Shown: positions 34,043 to 43,746, counted from the first letter of the stretch. The stretch is 64,000 nucleotides of DNA from Pseudomonadales bacterium (GCA_017642855.1 JAEPOO010000002.1:581545-645544); one strand, 5' to 3'. The notes: generated by a model from the sequence alone, not told the origin. A program made the numbers and translations.

Positions 34043-34894
34043 ATGTCTTTGTTTAAACAACCCCTTCTACACTTTTTGGTGTTAGGTGCTCTCCTGTTTG
34101 TTGTCTTTGAATTGACGGTAGGCAGCGGCGCAGAAAGTGATCAAACCATTGTTGTCGACAGAGAACGGTTGCTGGAGTTTATGCAGTTTCGATCCAAGTC
34201 ATTCGATGCGGAACGATTTGATTCCATTCTGGAAAACATGCCTGAAGATCGGCGCCAGCAGCTTATTGACGACTATGTGCGTGAAGAGACGCTTTACCGG
34301 GAAGCGGTGGCGCTTGGACTGGAAGTCAATGACTACATCATTCGACAGAGACTCGTGCAGAAAGTCGAGTACCTCGCACGTGGGTTTGATGCGGCCACGA
34401 ACGTGGATGCAGTGGCATATTACGAGCGGAACCTGGATCGCTATGTCGTGCCCGCGACAGCAACGTTTACCCATGTCTTTGTCAGCTATGACAATCATCC
34501 AACCCGCGATCAGGCGCGAGCAGTTGCTGATGCCATCAGAGATGAGCTGGTTGCGAAAGACGTCAGCTTTTCCGGCGCCCTTTCTTATGGTGAACGCTTT
34601 GCCTTCCACAAAAATTATGTGGACCGAAGCCAGGCATTTATTGCTTCTCACTTCGGTGAGGCTTTTGCAGCACAGCTGTTCAGCCTGGCGCTGAATGAAT
34701 GGAGTGAGCCGGTGGCGTCTGCTTATGGTCTTCACATGGTGTTGATCAGTAAGCGCGGCGAGGAACGAACGGCGCCTTTTGAAGAAGTGGCTCAGAATGC
34801 TCGCTTTGATGCCGAGCAGGAAGCCGTTAGAGAGCAGACTGAGCAGTCGATCAAAGAAATCATCAGTCGCTATAACGTGGTCGTCGAACTCTAG
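34043..34894 (+). CDS. Parvulin-type peptidylprolyl isomerase
   Basis: About 283 residues. An N-terminal hydrophobic anchor (FLVLGALLFVVFELTV) is followed by a helical SurA/PpiD-like segment (about 40-110; DDYVREETLYREAVALGL). The PpiC domain follows at about 125-245 (ATFTHVFVSYDN, then FGEAFAAQLFSLALNEWSE). It is a membrane-anchored periplasmic chaperone. It precedes the HupE/UreJ gene with only two bases between stop and ATG, a pairing seen in many marine bacteria. The start is the ATG at 34043 following an in-frame GTG. Confidence 0.85.
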   Translation: MSLFKQPLLHFLVLGALLFVVFELTVGSGAESDQTIVVDRERLLEFMQFRSKSFDAERFDSILENMPEDRRQQLIDDYVREETLYREAVALGLEVNDYIIRQRLVQKVEYLARGFDAATNVDAVAYYERNLDRYVVPATATFTHVFVSYDNHPTRDQARAVADAIRDELVAKDVSFSGALSYGERFAFHKNYVDRSQAFIASHFGEAFAAQLFSLALNEWSEPVASAYGLHMVLISKRGEERTAPFEEVAQNARFDAEQEAVREQTEQSIKEIISRYNVVVEL

Positions 34895-34896
34895 TG

Positions 34897-35895
34897 ATGT
34901 TACGCACGTTGGTACTTTATGCCTGTATTGTCTGCTTTTCGCTCGGTGCCGCGGCCCATGATGCTCGCCCGATCTCCCTGGAGGTGGCTCAGGTTGATGC
35001 CGCTTTTCACTACACGACCCGGCTCAAAGTACCTGATGCCATTGATCGCCCGCCTTCGGTCTTGATGCCTGAAGGCTGTCAGACCGCGGATGAGAGAACC
35101 CTGATCCAAGCGCCGGCATCGATCACCATTCGTCAGCGTTTTCAATGTGCTCACTCCCTGCAGGGCCAGGAACTCGGACTTAAATTCCCTGGTTCCAACC
35201 CCTCGTTATCGACGGTGGTTCGTGTACTGCTGCCTGGAGATGTGGTCTATTCCTCAATCCTGCCTCCCTCAGAAACCCGATGGACTGTGCCTGAACAAGA
35301 GGACGCGCTGAAGGTGGCAGGACAATATGTCTGGCTTGGCGTAGAACACATCTGGCTGGGTATTGATCACTTGCTGTTTGTTCTCTGCTTGCTGTTTGTC
35401 GCTGCGCATGTTCCAGAGAAGCGCTGGCAGAGAATTCTCATCACGATCACGGGTTTCACGATCGCGCATTCCATCACACTGGTCTTGTCGACGCTTGATC
35501 TTCTATACCTGCCTATACCGGCCGTAGAGGCAGTGATTGCTCTGTCCATCGTGTTTCTGGCCCTGGAGATCCTGCGTGATGACCCGGCCTCCTGGACCTA
35601 TCGATATCCGGTGTCAGTGGCGGCAAGTTTTGGGCTTCTTCACGGATTTGGTTTCGCCTCGGTATTGCGTGACATAGGTCTACCGCAAACGGAACTCCCG
35701 GTTGCGCTTCTGTCGTTCAATGTTGGTGTAGAAGTCGGTCAGATCCTGTTTGTGTTGGCCGTGATCGCTTTGGGTCGACTGTCGTCGAATCTTGTCAGCG
35801 GCCGGGCGCTTCAGTTTCGAGTTGCCGCCAGCTATCTGGTGGGCATCCTTGCGACCTTTTGGCTGATTGATCGTACGCTGTCATTTTGGGTGTGA
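34897..35895 (+). CDS. HupE/UreJ family protein
   Basis: A 332-residue membrane protein. A signal peptide (VLYACIVCFSLGAAA) and a roughly 130-residue extracytoplasmic N-terminal domain precede six or seven helices with the HupE/UreJ marks: EHIWLGIDHLLFVLCLLF, GFTIAHSITLVL and GLLHGFGFASVL. The His-rich helices are those proposed for nickel or cobalt permeation. No urease or hydrogenase genes are in the window, so its role here, probably metal handling, is uncertain. It is next to a parvulin gene. Confidence 0.87.
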   Translation: MLRTLVLYACIVCFSLGAAAHDARPISLEVAQVDAAFHYTTRLKVPDAIDRPPSVLMPEGCQTADERTLIQAPASITIRQRFQCAHSLQGQELGLKFPGSNPSLSTVVRVLLPGDVVYSSILPPSETRWTVPEQEDALKVAGQYVWLGVEHIWLGIDHLLFVLCLLFVAAHVPEKRWQRILITITGFTIAHSITLVLSTLDLLYLPIPAVEAVIALSIVFLALEILRDDPASWTYRYPVSVAASFGLLHGFGFASVLRDIGLPQTELPVALLSFNVGVEVGQILFVLAVIALGRLSSNLVSGRALQFRVAASYLVGILATFWLIDRTLSFWV

Positions 35896-35907
35896 GATAA
35901 TCCGTTC

Positions 35908-36951
35908 ATGAGTGATTTGTCGAGACCAGAACGCGTCCTTTACTCGCTTGCTGCGATTGCCATCGTTGCTGGAGCCTTAAAAGCGGCATCGGGCATTCTT
36001 GTCCCGGCACTGCTGGCGCTGTTCATCGCGATCGTGTGCACCGATCCTATGTATTGGTTGATTCGTCAGGGTCTGCCTAAATGGCTGGCGATTGTTCTGG
36101 TTGTCGTTATGCTGCTGGTGATCACTTCGGCCTTCCCGCTGGTGATCAGTGGCTCTTACGTGGAATTTACCCGGGAGCTCCCCCTTTATCAGCAGCGGGC
36201 CGACACGTTGCTACGGCAAGCAGCAACCTGGGTCAGTCATTATGGTTATGACTATGATGCAGAAAGTATTCGAGCGGTTTTCGACCCGGCCGCGGCCCTG
36301 GGATACGTTCAGGTCGTTCTGGCAGCTCTGGGAGGCATTCTGTCTCGCTATCTGCTGATCATGCTGCTGGTGATCTTCATATTGGTGGACGTGCCACAGA
36401 CCGTTAATAATCGAAGTACGCCTGCAGGTGAGATCGTTAAGACGGTTCAACACTACTTTGCGATCAAGACATTCACCAGCATGTTAACCGGTGGACTCAT
36501 CTCGATCTGGCTGCTGATTCTTGATGTGCAGTATCCCTTACTCTGGGGCTTCCTCGCCTTCCTGCTAAATTTTGTGCCGAATATCGGTTCAGTGCTGGCT
36601 GCGATTCCAGCTGTCATTCTTTCGTTGTTGTTCGACGGTTATGTGTCAGCGCTGATCGTAATGATCGGTTATGTCCTGATCAACGTTGGTGTCAGCAATG
36701 GACTTGAACCACGGATCATGGGCCAACAATTGGGCCTGAGATTCGTGTGGATTTTTGTATCCCTGATTGTCTGGGGTTGGATTCTTGGCCCCGTGGGTAT
36801 GCTGTTGGCTGTGCCACTGACGATGACGCTGCGAATTGCGCTGGAGAAGCATCCGAAGACCATCTGGATTGCCAACATTCTTGTGCCTGAAAACCTGATC
36901 AAGTCGACCGGTGAGCAGGCAGAGGAAGCTCAGGAAAAACCGGTCAGCTGA
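35908..36951 (+). CDS. AI-2E family transporter
   Basis: A 347-residue protein with about eight helices, matching the AI-2E exporter (TqsA/YdiK) family: LVPALLALFIAIVCTDPMY at the start and ALLWGF/LNFVPNIGSVLAAIPAV near 215-235. Family members export signals or ions; this one is not assignable further. It starts 12 bases after hupE and its 3' end overlaps the convergent Rieske oxygenase gene by 8 bases. Confidence 0.88.
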   Translation: MSDLSRPERVLYSLAAIAIVAGALKAASGILVPALLALFIAIVCTDPMYWLIRQGLPKWLAIVLVVVMLLVITSAFPLVISGSYVEFTRELPLYQQRADTLLRQAATWVSHYGYDYDAESIRAVFDPAAALGYVQVVLAALGGILSRYLLIMLLVIFILVDVPQTVNNRSTPAGEIVKTVQHYFAIKTFTSMLTGGLISIWLLILDVQYPLLWGFLAFLLNFVPNIGSVLAAIPAVILSLLFDGYVSALIVMIGYVLINVGVSNGLEPRIMGQQLGLRFVWIFVSLIVWGWILGPVGMLLAVPLTMTLRIALEKHPKTIWIANILVPENLIKSTGEQAEEAQEKPVS

Positions 36952-38281
36952 TCAGTCGATCCATTTCGTTGTGAAAGTGCTGCACGCGCATTTCATCTTC
37001 ATTAAGAAAAACGTCACCAAACCCCTGGGAAGACATGCCTTTCTGGACTCCGGCGAGTAGCTCAACATCCTGATCGATGGTGTCAGTCATGGTTTTTTCG
37101 CCGGCGATCACCGCATCGTAGTGAAAAACGTCTCGCTCTGGTCTCTGGTAATCCTCTGGAAGGAACGCAGAGGCGCCCTGGTAGTGTCGCCCGGCGGACA
37201 AGACGGCGTCTTTAGACGTCGCGGTTTGCGGATCGGCGAATCGCACAAGACTAATCTTGTCGAATTCACACCTTGATGGATCTGTCGGGTGCGGCCGCGG
37301 TCGCAGGATCCAACAATGTTCCGGGGTGAATGAAAGAATGGCGTTCGGGAAGAAGTTGTATTGCCAGACATCCGAAAGCTGGTCGTCGGACAATTCGTCG
37401 TAGTCCATTCCTTTGTCTTTCCCGACTTTTCTCTTTTGTTCCTGCACTGCCCGGCGCACTTCCAGGACACGACCTTCAAAGTCCGCAGGATCCAAACCGA
37501 TGGATTGAAGCTGAACGCTTTGGATGGCCGTTGGTTCTTTCGGTACCGGGAATCTCGGGTTAACGGTAGCACCAGGAACTTCAACACCGGTGTGACCGTG
37601 TGCAAAGAGTCGAACTGTATCGTTGCAGCAGTCCACCATGCTTTTGTGCTGCGGATGCAGAAAATCCACGTGATAAAGCTCACTGAAGTTGTCGACGACG
37701 GCTTTCCAGTTGCAGTCGAGATGCACCGTCTGATCTTCGACTACGGTCATTTTTTCAAAGTGATAAGGCTCAAGTAGTTCTTTCATCGGCCCCAAAAACT
37801 GGTGAAGGGGCTCCGGGGATTCCGAAAGATTCACAAAGACGAAGCCATTCCAGACTTCGGTATGTACCTTCTTCAGTGCGAGGCTTGCCTGATCGATACC
37901 ATCGGTAAACCTTTCTTTGTAAGGAACGATCGAGAGATTGCCATCAATGTCATAGGTCCAGGCGTGATAGGCGCAGCGAAAAGCTGCGGCATGTCCGCAG
38001 CTATCGTTCACCAGCTGATTCCCGCGGTGTTGGCAGACGTTGTAGAAACCCTGAATATCACTCGTTGAGGTTCGGGTCACCAGAATCTGTTCGCGACCCA
38101 GGTCAAAGACAAAGTAATCACCCGGTGAAGCGACGTCACTGACGAGACCCGCGAGTAACCAGTGTTGTCGCCACAGATCCTGCCACTCACGTTCCATATA
38201 GGCAGGATCGACATAGCGATCCTTGGAAAAGTTTTTGATGCGTGACTCAGTGTCAGCGTAATTGACGATTTCTATGGTCAT
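36944..38281 (-). CDS. Rieske-type aromatic ring-hydroxylating oxygenase, alpha subunit
   Basis: A 445-residue oxygenase. The Rieske cluster ligands are C83 and H85 (VCQHRGNQ) and C103 and H106 (CAYHAWTYD). The mononuclear iron region is DNFSELYHVDFLHPQH, giving the usual paired His of the family. Length is normal for a stand-alone or three-component oxygenase. No ferredoxin or reductase gene is adjacent. Relatives act on aromatics, quaternary amines or sterols, so the substrate is open. It is convergent with, and overlaps, the AI-2E gene. Confidence 0.9.
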   Translation of the reverse strand: MTIEIVNYADTESRIKNFSKDRYVDPAYMEREWQDLWRQHWLLAGLVSDVASPGDYFVFDLGREQILVTRTSTSDIQGFYNVCQHRGNQLVNDSCGHAAAFRCAYHAWTYDIDGNLSIVPYKERFTDGIDQASLALKKVHTEVWNGFVFVNLSESPEPLHQFLGPMKELLEPYHFEKMTVVEDQTVHLDCNWKAVVDNFSELYHVDFLHPQHKSMVDCCNDTVRLFAHGHTGVEVPGATVNPRFPVPKEPTAIQSVQLQSIGLDPADFEGRVLEVRRAVQEQKRKVGKDKGMDYDELSDDQLSDVWQYNFFPNAILSFTPEHCWILRPRPHPTDPSRCEFDKISLVRFADPQTATSKDAVLSAGRHYQGASAFLPEDYQRPERDVFHYDAVIAGEKTMTDTIDQDVELLAGVQKGMSSQGFGDVFLNEDEMRVQHFHNEMDRLIS

Positions 38282-38376
38282 GAGTTGTCAGCCAGTATCA
38301 GTCTTCCCTAGGGTATGCCAAGGCGGATTGTTATGTCGAATCCGCTATTTCTGGTAAATTTAAGCGCGTGCGTGTC

Positions 38377-38994
38377 ATGTCTAGAATAAAAATAGTCACC
38401 CTAACGCTCTTCCTTGTTTCCTGCGCATCCAGCAGCAATAACCTGACGACGCAAAAAGTGGCATTGGTGGATGCGGTCGATGGCACGCCGAGTGTCATGC
38501 GCTATGACCGCCTGATTAGCCTCGCCGTCCGATCTGCACTTGATGTTGAAGACACCATAATCACCGGTCCCGATGATCAGATCCGCTTTGAATTTGAGGA
38601 CGGCACACTGGTTGCCGCAGGTCATGATACTCAGCTGCGAATTGAGACGTTTGATGAGAAGAGTGGAGAACTGCACCTGTCATCGAGCGGTGGTGCCGCG
38701 ACGGTAGCGCTTGGTAAAGTGATGAAGAAAAACGGCACCTCATATTTTCGCCTGACGACAGCGTTTGGTGACATTCAGACCGACTCCAGGACGCGCTTCT
38801 GGCTTGAACATGCATCAGGCGGTGATCAATTGGAAGTGGTTTTGCTGGAGCTTGGCAGTTTGCGAGTTTCCAACAAGTTCGGTGAGACAACCCTGACTGC
38901 ACTAGGCGAGGCCACATCGATTGTGTTCAGTGCACCGCCGTCAGAAACCAGGATTTACGACGACCTCCAGTCTTTCGCTTTTCCTGTACTTTGA
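38377..38994 (+). CDS. FecR-domain lipoprotein
   Basis: About 205 residues. Lipobox LFLVSCASS. The body has the FecR fold pattern: PSVMRYDRLISLAVRSALD, then FEFEDGTLVAAGHDTQLRI and RTRFWLEHASGGDQLEVV. In FecR proteins this domain senses a signal, but here there is no zinc-finger or transmembrane anti-sigma part and no FecI-type sigma gene next to it. It may act in envelope or polysaccharide functions. Its stop overlaps the phosphomannomutase start (TGATG), so the two are probably coupled. The ATG at 38377 is preferred over an upstream GTG. Confidence 0.65.
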   Translation: MSRIKIVTLTLFLVSCASSSNNLTTQKVALVDAVDGTPSVMRYDRLISLAVRSALDVEDTIITGPDDQIRFEFEDGTLVAAGHDTQLRIETFDEKSGELHLSSSGGAATVALGKVMKKNGTSYFRLTTAFGDIQTDSRTRFWLEHASGGDQLEVVLLELGSLRVSNKFGETTLTALGEATSIVFSAPPSETRIYDDLQSFAFPVL

Positions 38995-40391
38995 TGTCTG
39001 AGGAGCTTTCTGCCTTTAGACTCGGCGATATCCGCGGAATATATCCCGATGAGGTGAACGAATCTTTCGTCGAAAGATTTGCCCATGCGTTTGTCGGTCA
39101 CTTCAATTTGCAAGGCAGGGTCGCGACGGGTAGGGATATGCGAGCGTCCAGCGAAGGTTTGCAGCTTGCCCTGAACGAGTCGCTTTCCAGCATCGGCATT
39201 GATGTCGTTGATATCGGCCTTTGCCCAACGGAGCTTGGCTATTTTGCATCCGGTATGCGTGGAATCGATGCGGCGATGATCGTTACAGCCAGTCATAATC
39301 CACCGACTGATAACGGCCTGAAATGTGTTCTTGCCGATGGCCAGGCCATCACGCAAGAAGGTGGTCTTGCGGATATCAGCAGGCTGATGGCAGATGACTA
39401 CCGCCATCGCCCGGCGAAAGGCTCTGTTGTCTGTGAAAACTTCCACGAAAGATACCTGCGGTTTCTTAAACGCCATTTTTCGGTGGAAACCCTACATGCA
39501 GGTCAGGTTGCCCTGAATGGGTTAAACGGTACCGCGGCCACCATGGCCGATATGATCGCAGCAGCTTTCAACCTGCCGGTCACCTGGTTTCGAAAATCCC
39601 CGGGTCCCATGCCAGAAGAGGGCGCCGACCCAACAAACCCGAAGCTGGTGCGAGAGATGAAGTCTTTTATGGCTGGTCAGGAGTTTGCGCTGGGCGTCGC
39701 CTGGGACGGTGACTGCGATCGTTGTGTCTGCTTCGACAATGAGGGTGAGCTCGTGCCCACTTATTATCTGATCGGACTGTTGGCGGAAAAATTCCTGACA
39801 GATAAACCGGGTGGTGCGATTGTTTTTGATACCAAGCTCTGCTGGAACACCCTAGACATCATTGCAAAGCTCGGTGGTGTGGCGGTTCCGGCAGAGACGG
39901 GTCATGCATATATGAAACACAAGATGCATCGGCATCAGGCAGTTTATGGTGGTGAGCTGTCGTCTCATCACTACTTCGGTGACTTCTTCGGTTGTGACTC
40001 AGGGATGTTCACCTGGTTGACGATTCAGAGCATGCTCGCGGCAACGGGTGAATCACTCAGCGAGATGATTCAATCGCGGAAAGCCGAGGTCGCGATTACC
40101 CGAGAGATCAGCCTGTCCTTGAGCGACGTGGATCGGGCGTTCGTAACGGTACTCTCCCAGTTTGAGGAAGTCGCGACAGACGTAGACCACTTTGATGGGT
40201 TGAGTTTTACCATGCCAGGTGATTGGAGGTTTTCATTGCGTCGTTCGAAGACAGAACCAGTTGTCCGTTTGAACTTTGAAACTCGCGGCGCCCCAGAAAC
40301 CCTGATCTCTGAGGGCGCGGCTGTGTTTCAGGCGCTTGAGCCATTTCGTGGGGATGACGAGGACTGGCTTGAGTATTTCCACATCCAGTAA
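38994..40391 (+). CDS. Phosphomannomutase/phosphoglucomutase
   Basis: A 465-residue alpha-D-phosphohexomutase. The active-site serine lies in TASHNPPTDNG near residue 100. The magnesium loop is WDGDCDRCVC near 240. The sugar loop GGELSSHHYF is near 320, and a C-terminal phosphate-binding region (RRSKTEPVVRLNFET) is present. It interconverts hexose-1- and 6-phosphates for polysaccharide or LPS precursors. The start overlaps the FecR-like lipoprotein stop by one base (TGATG). Confidence 0.92.
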   Translation: MSEELSAFRLGDIRGIYPDEVNESFVERFAHAFVGHFNLQGRVATGRDMRASSEGLQLALNESLSSIGIDVVDIGLCPTELGYFASGMRGIDAAMIVTASHNPPTDNGLKCVLADGQAITQEGGLADISRLMADDYRHRPAKGSVVCENFHERYLRFLKRHFSVETLHAGQVALNGLNGTAATMADMIAAAFNLPVTWFRKSPGPMPEEGADPTNPKLVREMKSFMAGQEFALGVAWDGDCDRCVCFDNEGELVPTYYLIGLLAEKFLTDKPGGAIVFDTKLCWNTLDIIAKLGGVAVPAETGHAYMKHKMHRHQAVYGGELSSHHYFGDFFGCDSGMFTWLTIQSMLAATGESLSEMIQSRKAEVAITREISLSLSDVDRAFVTVLSQFEEVATDVDHFDGLSFTMPGDWRFSLRRSKTEPVVRLNFETRGAPETLISEGAAVFQALEPFRGDDEDWLEYFHIQ

Positions 40392-40418
40392 CATCATTCC
40401 GACGAAAAGGATTCGGCA

Positions 40419-41270
40419 ATGACAACCTATACGCCTATCGATGCAAGCTTTGGCGCCGTCGTGACGGACATCGACTTGTGTGCCTTGTCGGATTTGGAAT
40501 TCGCCGAGCTGCATGCCGAATGGTTGAACCATGCGCTCCTGGTGTTCCCTGGCCAGTTTCTGACGAATGATGAACAGATCGCTTTTGCCAGACGTTTTGG
40601 TGAGCTTGAGCTTGAGCTGGCAGCGATCAGTAATGTGCTGCGCGATGGATCTGTTCGAGCACCTGAAGACTCAGATGGTGTTATTCAGATACTCAAGGGG
40701 AACATGGATTGGCATTGTGATAGCACTTACATGCCGGTCCAGGCAAAAGGCGCCGTGTTCACGGCGCATGTGGTTCCGGATGAGGGTGGAGAAACCGGTT
40801 GGGCGGATTTGAGGGCGGGTTTCGATCATCTTCATGACGACCTGAAACAGCAGGTCAGCGAGTTATCAGCTTTTCACTCTCTTTATCATTCGCAGGCAAA
40901 AGCAGGGTTCTCTCCGAAAGCAGGTGATGGCTACCGTGGTTATGGGTTTCATGATCAGAAACCGCCCCTAAGACCGCTGGTGAAAAGTCATCCTGAAACC
41001 GGAAGGAAGTCCTTGCTGATTGGTCGTCATGCCTACGGTATTCCCGGTATGACGCCAGAGGCATCGGAAAAACTGCTCGATGAGCTCCTTCAGGAAGTTT
41101 GCCAGCCTCCGCGGGTGTACCACCACCGTTGGCGCGAAGGAGATGCCGTTCTCTGGGATAATCGTTGCCTGCTGCACCGCGCCTGCCCCTGGAATATGGC
41201 AAAACCAAGAGTGATGTATCACTCGCGCATCGCTGGAGATCAAGCGAGTGAGTTTGCAGGCCCCGAATAA
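40419..41270 (+). CDS. TauD/TfdA family 2-oxoglutarate dioxygenase
   Basis: A 283-residue Fe(II)/2-oxoglutarate oxygenase. Iron ligands are H99 and D101 (MDWHCDSTY) and H253 (LLHRACPW). Arg residues near the end (HHRWREGD and later) would bind oxoglutarate. Family members act on taurine, 2,4-D, carnitine precursors and others; the substrate is not predictable. AAAGG before the ATG. It follows the phosphomannomutase by 27 bases but shares no obvious function with it. It ends 12 bases from the convergent PQQ dehydrogenase gene. Confidence 0.9.
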   Translation: MTTYTPIDASFGAVVTDIDLCALSDLEFAELHAEWLNHALLVFPGQFLTNDEQIAFARRFGELELELAAISNVLRDGSVRAPEDSDGVIQILKGNMDWHCDSTYMPVQAKGAVFTAHVVPDEGGETGWADLRAGFDHLHDDLKQQVSELSAFHSLYHSQAKAGFSPKAGDGYRGYGFHDQKPPLRPLVKSHPETGRKSLLIGRHAYGIPGMTPEASEKLLDELLQEVCQPPRVYHHRWREGDAVLWDNRCLLHRACPWNMAKPRVMYHSRIAGDQASEFAGPE

Positions 41271-41282
41271 CGCGCTTTTTTC

Positions 41283-42770
41283 CTAGTCGAGTGTCAACAG
41301 GTAAGTGGACAGTGCCAGCTCGTCTTCGTCGTTACCCAGCCGAACGGGAGGCATAGGGGGTGTTGGGGTTCGATAAAACGCCGAGAGACTTTCTAAAGTG
41401 TACTTCGTATGGATTCCTTCAAGAGGTCTTAAACCAAAAGACCGCCTGTCTCTAGTTACTCCGTGACAACCGGTACATCCGCGGGTTTTAAACAGGTGTT
41501 CACCCCGGGCGCTCAGTTCGGCGATCCGGGTTTCGCTGAACGCTGCTAATCCGGTTTCTAGTCCCGTCCGGATAGTGGAAGTGCCAGCATCGCTTTGAGT
41601 CTCACCGTAACAAACCCGATAAATGGACATGGCATAATCGTCGGAGACATAGACACAGCTGTCCGGCCCCTGGGCGATGTCCACGGGTCGGCCCATAACC
41701 TTGCCATTAATCTCGAAACCGGTAAGAAAGTCTTTCTCGACGAAGCTGCCATCCTTCTGGTGATGGAGTGAAACAACAGCGTATCCATCATAGGTCGAGC
41801 GATTCCAGCTGCCGTGCAAAGCGACAAGCGCTGCATTCTTAAACTCGGCGGGAAATGTTTCACTGTTGATAAAACGAATGCCTAGCGGCGCCGTGTGTGC
41901 TCTAAAGCCATGGACCGGAGAGCGTGCCTGATTGAGCTTTGCCTGATCACCAAAGTCTGGGTCTAGATCACCAAACCCGTTCACATAAGGCCAGCCATAG
42001 AAGTTGCCGAGTTCGACTTTGTTGAGTTCGCAGACCGGATAGTCGTCTCCCAACAGATCACGACCGTTGTCTGTGGCGTACAAGGTGTCATCAAACGGTG
42101 CCCAATCAAAACCGACAGAGTTGCGCAGTCCTGTGCTAAACCGTTCCTCACCAGAGCCATCGGGTTCATATCGAGTGATGGCTGCTCTCTGTGGATCCTC
42201 TTCTTCGCAGACATTGCAGGTGGAACCTGAGCTCAGGTAAAGCATGCCATCTGGTCCGAAGCGGATCGTTTTGGTCCAGTGATTTCCAGAATCCGCAAGG
42301 CCTGTAATGATCTGCTGATAGGCACCGACCGCCGTTCCGGTGACATGATCGAAGCGAATTCTGCCAATGGCATGAGATTCGGCGATATACAGATAGTCGC
42401 CAAAGAAATCGATGCTGTGTGGCCTAAACAGACCGTTCATTAAGGTGACTTCGCCGTCAGCTTTGCCATCTTTGTTGGCATCTCTTTTCAGTAGCGTGAT
42501 TTTGTTTTCTCGAGGTTGGGCGACGAGAAGATCCCCTGAACGGGAGAATTCGATGAACCGAGCGTTTTTTATATTGCCGGCATAGAGGCCCACGGAAAAA
42601 CCTTCCGGTAGCTCTAGACGCCTTTGAAGGCTTGATTCGCTCGGTGTTTTAACGCCCTCGCCGAAGAGGGCGTGCATCAGTATGCCGGGTGTCACATTCA
42701 TCTGACTGAGCAAGACCATAAACGCAGCGATCAGTGCGGTGATCAGCCCGATGAGAATTTTCCAACCCAT
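41283..42770 (-). CDS. PQQ-dependent sugar dehydrogenase with C-terminal cytochrome c domain
   Basis: A 495-residue protein. An N-terminal membrane helix (KILIGLITALIAAFMVLL) anchors it facing the periplasm. Residues about 50-410 form the six-bladed propeller of the GDH/sorbosone dehydrogenase family (PHSIDFFGDYLYIAESHAI, then NSVGFDWAPFDDTLYATDNG). A c-type haem domain follows (RGCTGCHGVTRD near 430, distal Met in PTPPMPPV). Electrons from sugar oxidation would go to the haem. No PQQ synthesis gene is in the window. Confidence 0.9.
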   Translation of the reverse strand: MGWKILIGLITALIAAFMVLLSQMNVTPGILMHALFGEGVKTPSESSLQRRLELPEGFSVGLYAGNIKNARFIEFSRSGDLLVAQPRENKITLLKRDANKDGKADGEVTLMNGLFRPHSIDFFGDYLYIAESHAIGRIRFDHVTGTAVGAYQQIITGLADSGNHWTKTIRFGPDGMLYLSSGSTCNVCEEEDPQRAAITRYEPDGSGEERFSTGLRNSVGFDWAPFDDTLYATDNGRDLLGDDYPVCELNKVELGNFYGWPYVNGFGDLDPDFGDQAKLNQARSPVHGFRAHTAPLGIRFINSETFPAEFKNAALVALHGSWNRSTYDGYAVVSLHHQKDGSFVEKDFLTGFEINGKVMGRPVDIAQGPDSCVYVSDDYAMSIYRVCYGETQSDAGTSTIRTGLETGLAAFSETRIAELSARGEHLFKTRGCTGCHGVTRDRRSFGLRPLEGIHTKYTLESLSAFYRTPTPPMPPVRLGNDEDELALSTYLLTLD

Positions 42771-42841
42771 AAATGAAGGTATCAGCGAAAGATAAGGCTG
42801 CCGATGATACGTAGCAAAATGGGATTTGTCTTGATGTGCAA

Positions 42842-43384
42842 TCAGAGCTGACGGACTTTACCAATGTAAGGCAGATTGCGATTACGTTGGGCATAGTCAA
42901 TGCCGTAGCCGACGACGAATTCATCAGGAATCTCAAATCCGACCCATCTGGCTTTGACCTCAACTTCCCGGCGAGATGGCTTGTCGAGAAGCGTCGCGAT
43001 TTCGAGGCGCTTCGGCCCACGTCCCTGGAGCAGCGTCATGACGTGCGTCATCGTGTGACCGGTATCGATGATATCTTCGACGACCAGTACGTCTCGTCCT
43101 TCGATTTCGCCACGTAAATCCTTCATGATTCTGACTTCCCTGGACGACTCCATGGCATCGCCATAAGACGATACTTCAAGAAAATCGACCTCAACCGGCA
43201 TTTGAAGTTCACGAACAAGATCGGCAATGAAGACAAAGGAGCCTCGCAAGAGTCCCACCACAACCAGTTTGTCGGTATCCGAGTAGAACTCGGAAATGTC
43301 TTTCGCGAGAGATTCGACCCGAGCAGCAATGGACTTTGCGGATATCAGCTCATCGATAACGTAGGAGGAGTGGTCAATAGACAT
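42842..43384 (-). CDS. hpt: Hypoxanthine phosphoribosyltransferase
   Basis: About 180 residues. The PRPP-binding loop is [14 protein letters not shown], and the purine end carries [19 protein letters not shown], the signature of hypoxanthine/guanine salvage enzymes. It makes IMP and GMP from free bases in the cytosol. The ATG at 43384 is preferred over one six codons upstream. Confidence 0.9.
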   Translation of the reverse strand: MSIDHSSYVIDELISAKSIAARVESLAKDISEFYSDTDKLVVVGLLRGSFVFIADLVRELQMPVEVDFLEVSSYGDAMESSREVRIMKDLRGEIEGRDVLVVEDIIDTGHTMTHVMTLLQGRGPKRLEIATLLDKPSRREVEVKARWVGFEIPDEFVVGYGIDYAQRNRNLPYIGKVRQL

Positions 43385-43463
43385 GGCTACCGTGCGAAGC
43401 ACTTTTTGACCGCAGTTTGACGCATCTGGTCAGTGAGGGGAACCGATGTGTTAGAGTATCGCC

Positions 43464-43700
43464 ATGAGTGGTCAAATCAATCGACGAGAGCTGCTTCGGG
43501 CAGGAATCGCCACAGGAGCGGCAGCGACCCTGAGCTCGGGCCTGGCGCTTGCTGACAGGAGTAAGTCATCCATTTCGAGTCAGATGGAATCGCTGGAAGC
43601 GCGTTTCGATAAGCTTGAACATCATCACAAAAACCTGGTTCGAGCCGGTGCAGTTGCTTTCGCGTTCTCTACTGGTATCGACGTGCTCGCATTTTTCTAA
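43464..43700 (+). CDS. Small twin-arginine exported protein
   Basis: A 78-residue protein. A twin-arginine signal (INRRELLRAGIATGAAATLS) is followed by a short coiled-coil-like helix (SQMESLEARFDKLEHHHKN) and a hydrophobic C-terminus (AGAVAFAFSTGIDVLAFF). Export by the Tat route with a hydrophobic tail would give a small membrane-tethered periplasmic protein. No family recognised. Ribosome site not obvious. Confidence 0.55.
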   Translation: MSGQINRRELLRAGIATGAAATLSSGLALADRSKSSISSQMESLEARFDKLEHHHKNLVRAGAVAFAFSTGIDVLAFF

Positions 43701-43746
43701 TAGTCTCGAGGCCCTGTCCTGCAACCAAGCTTGAAAGGAGCCGTTC

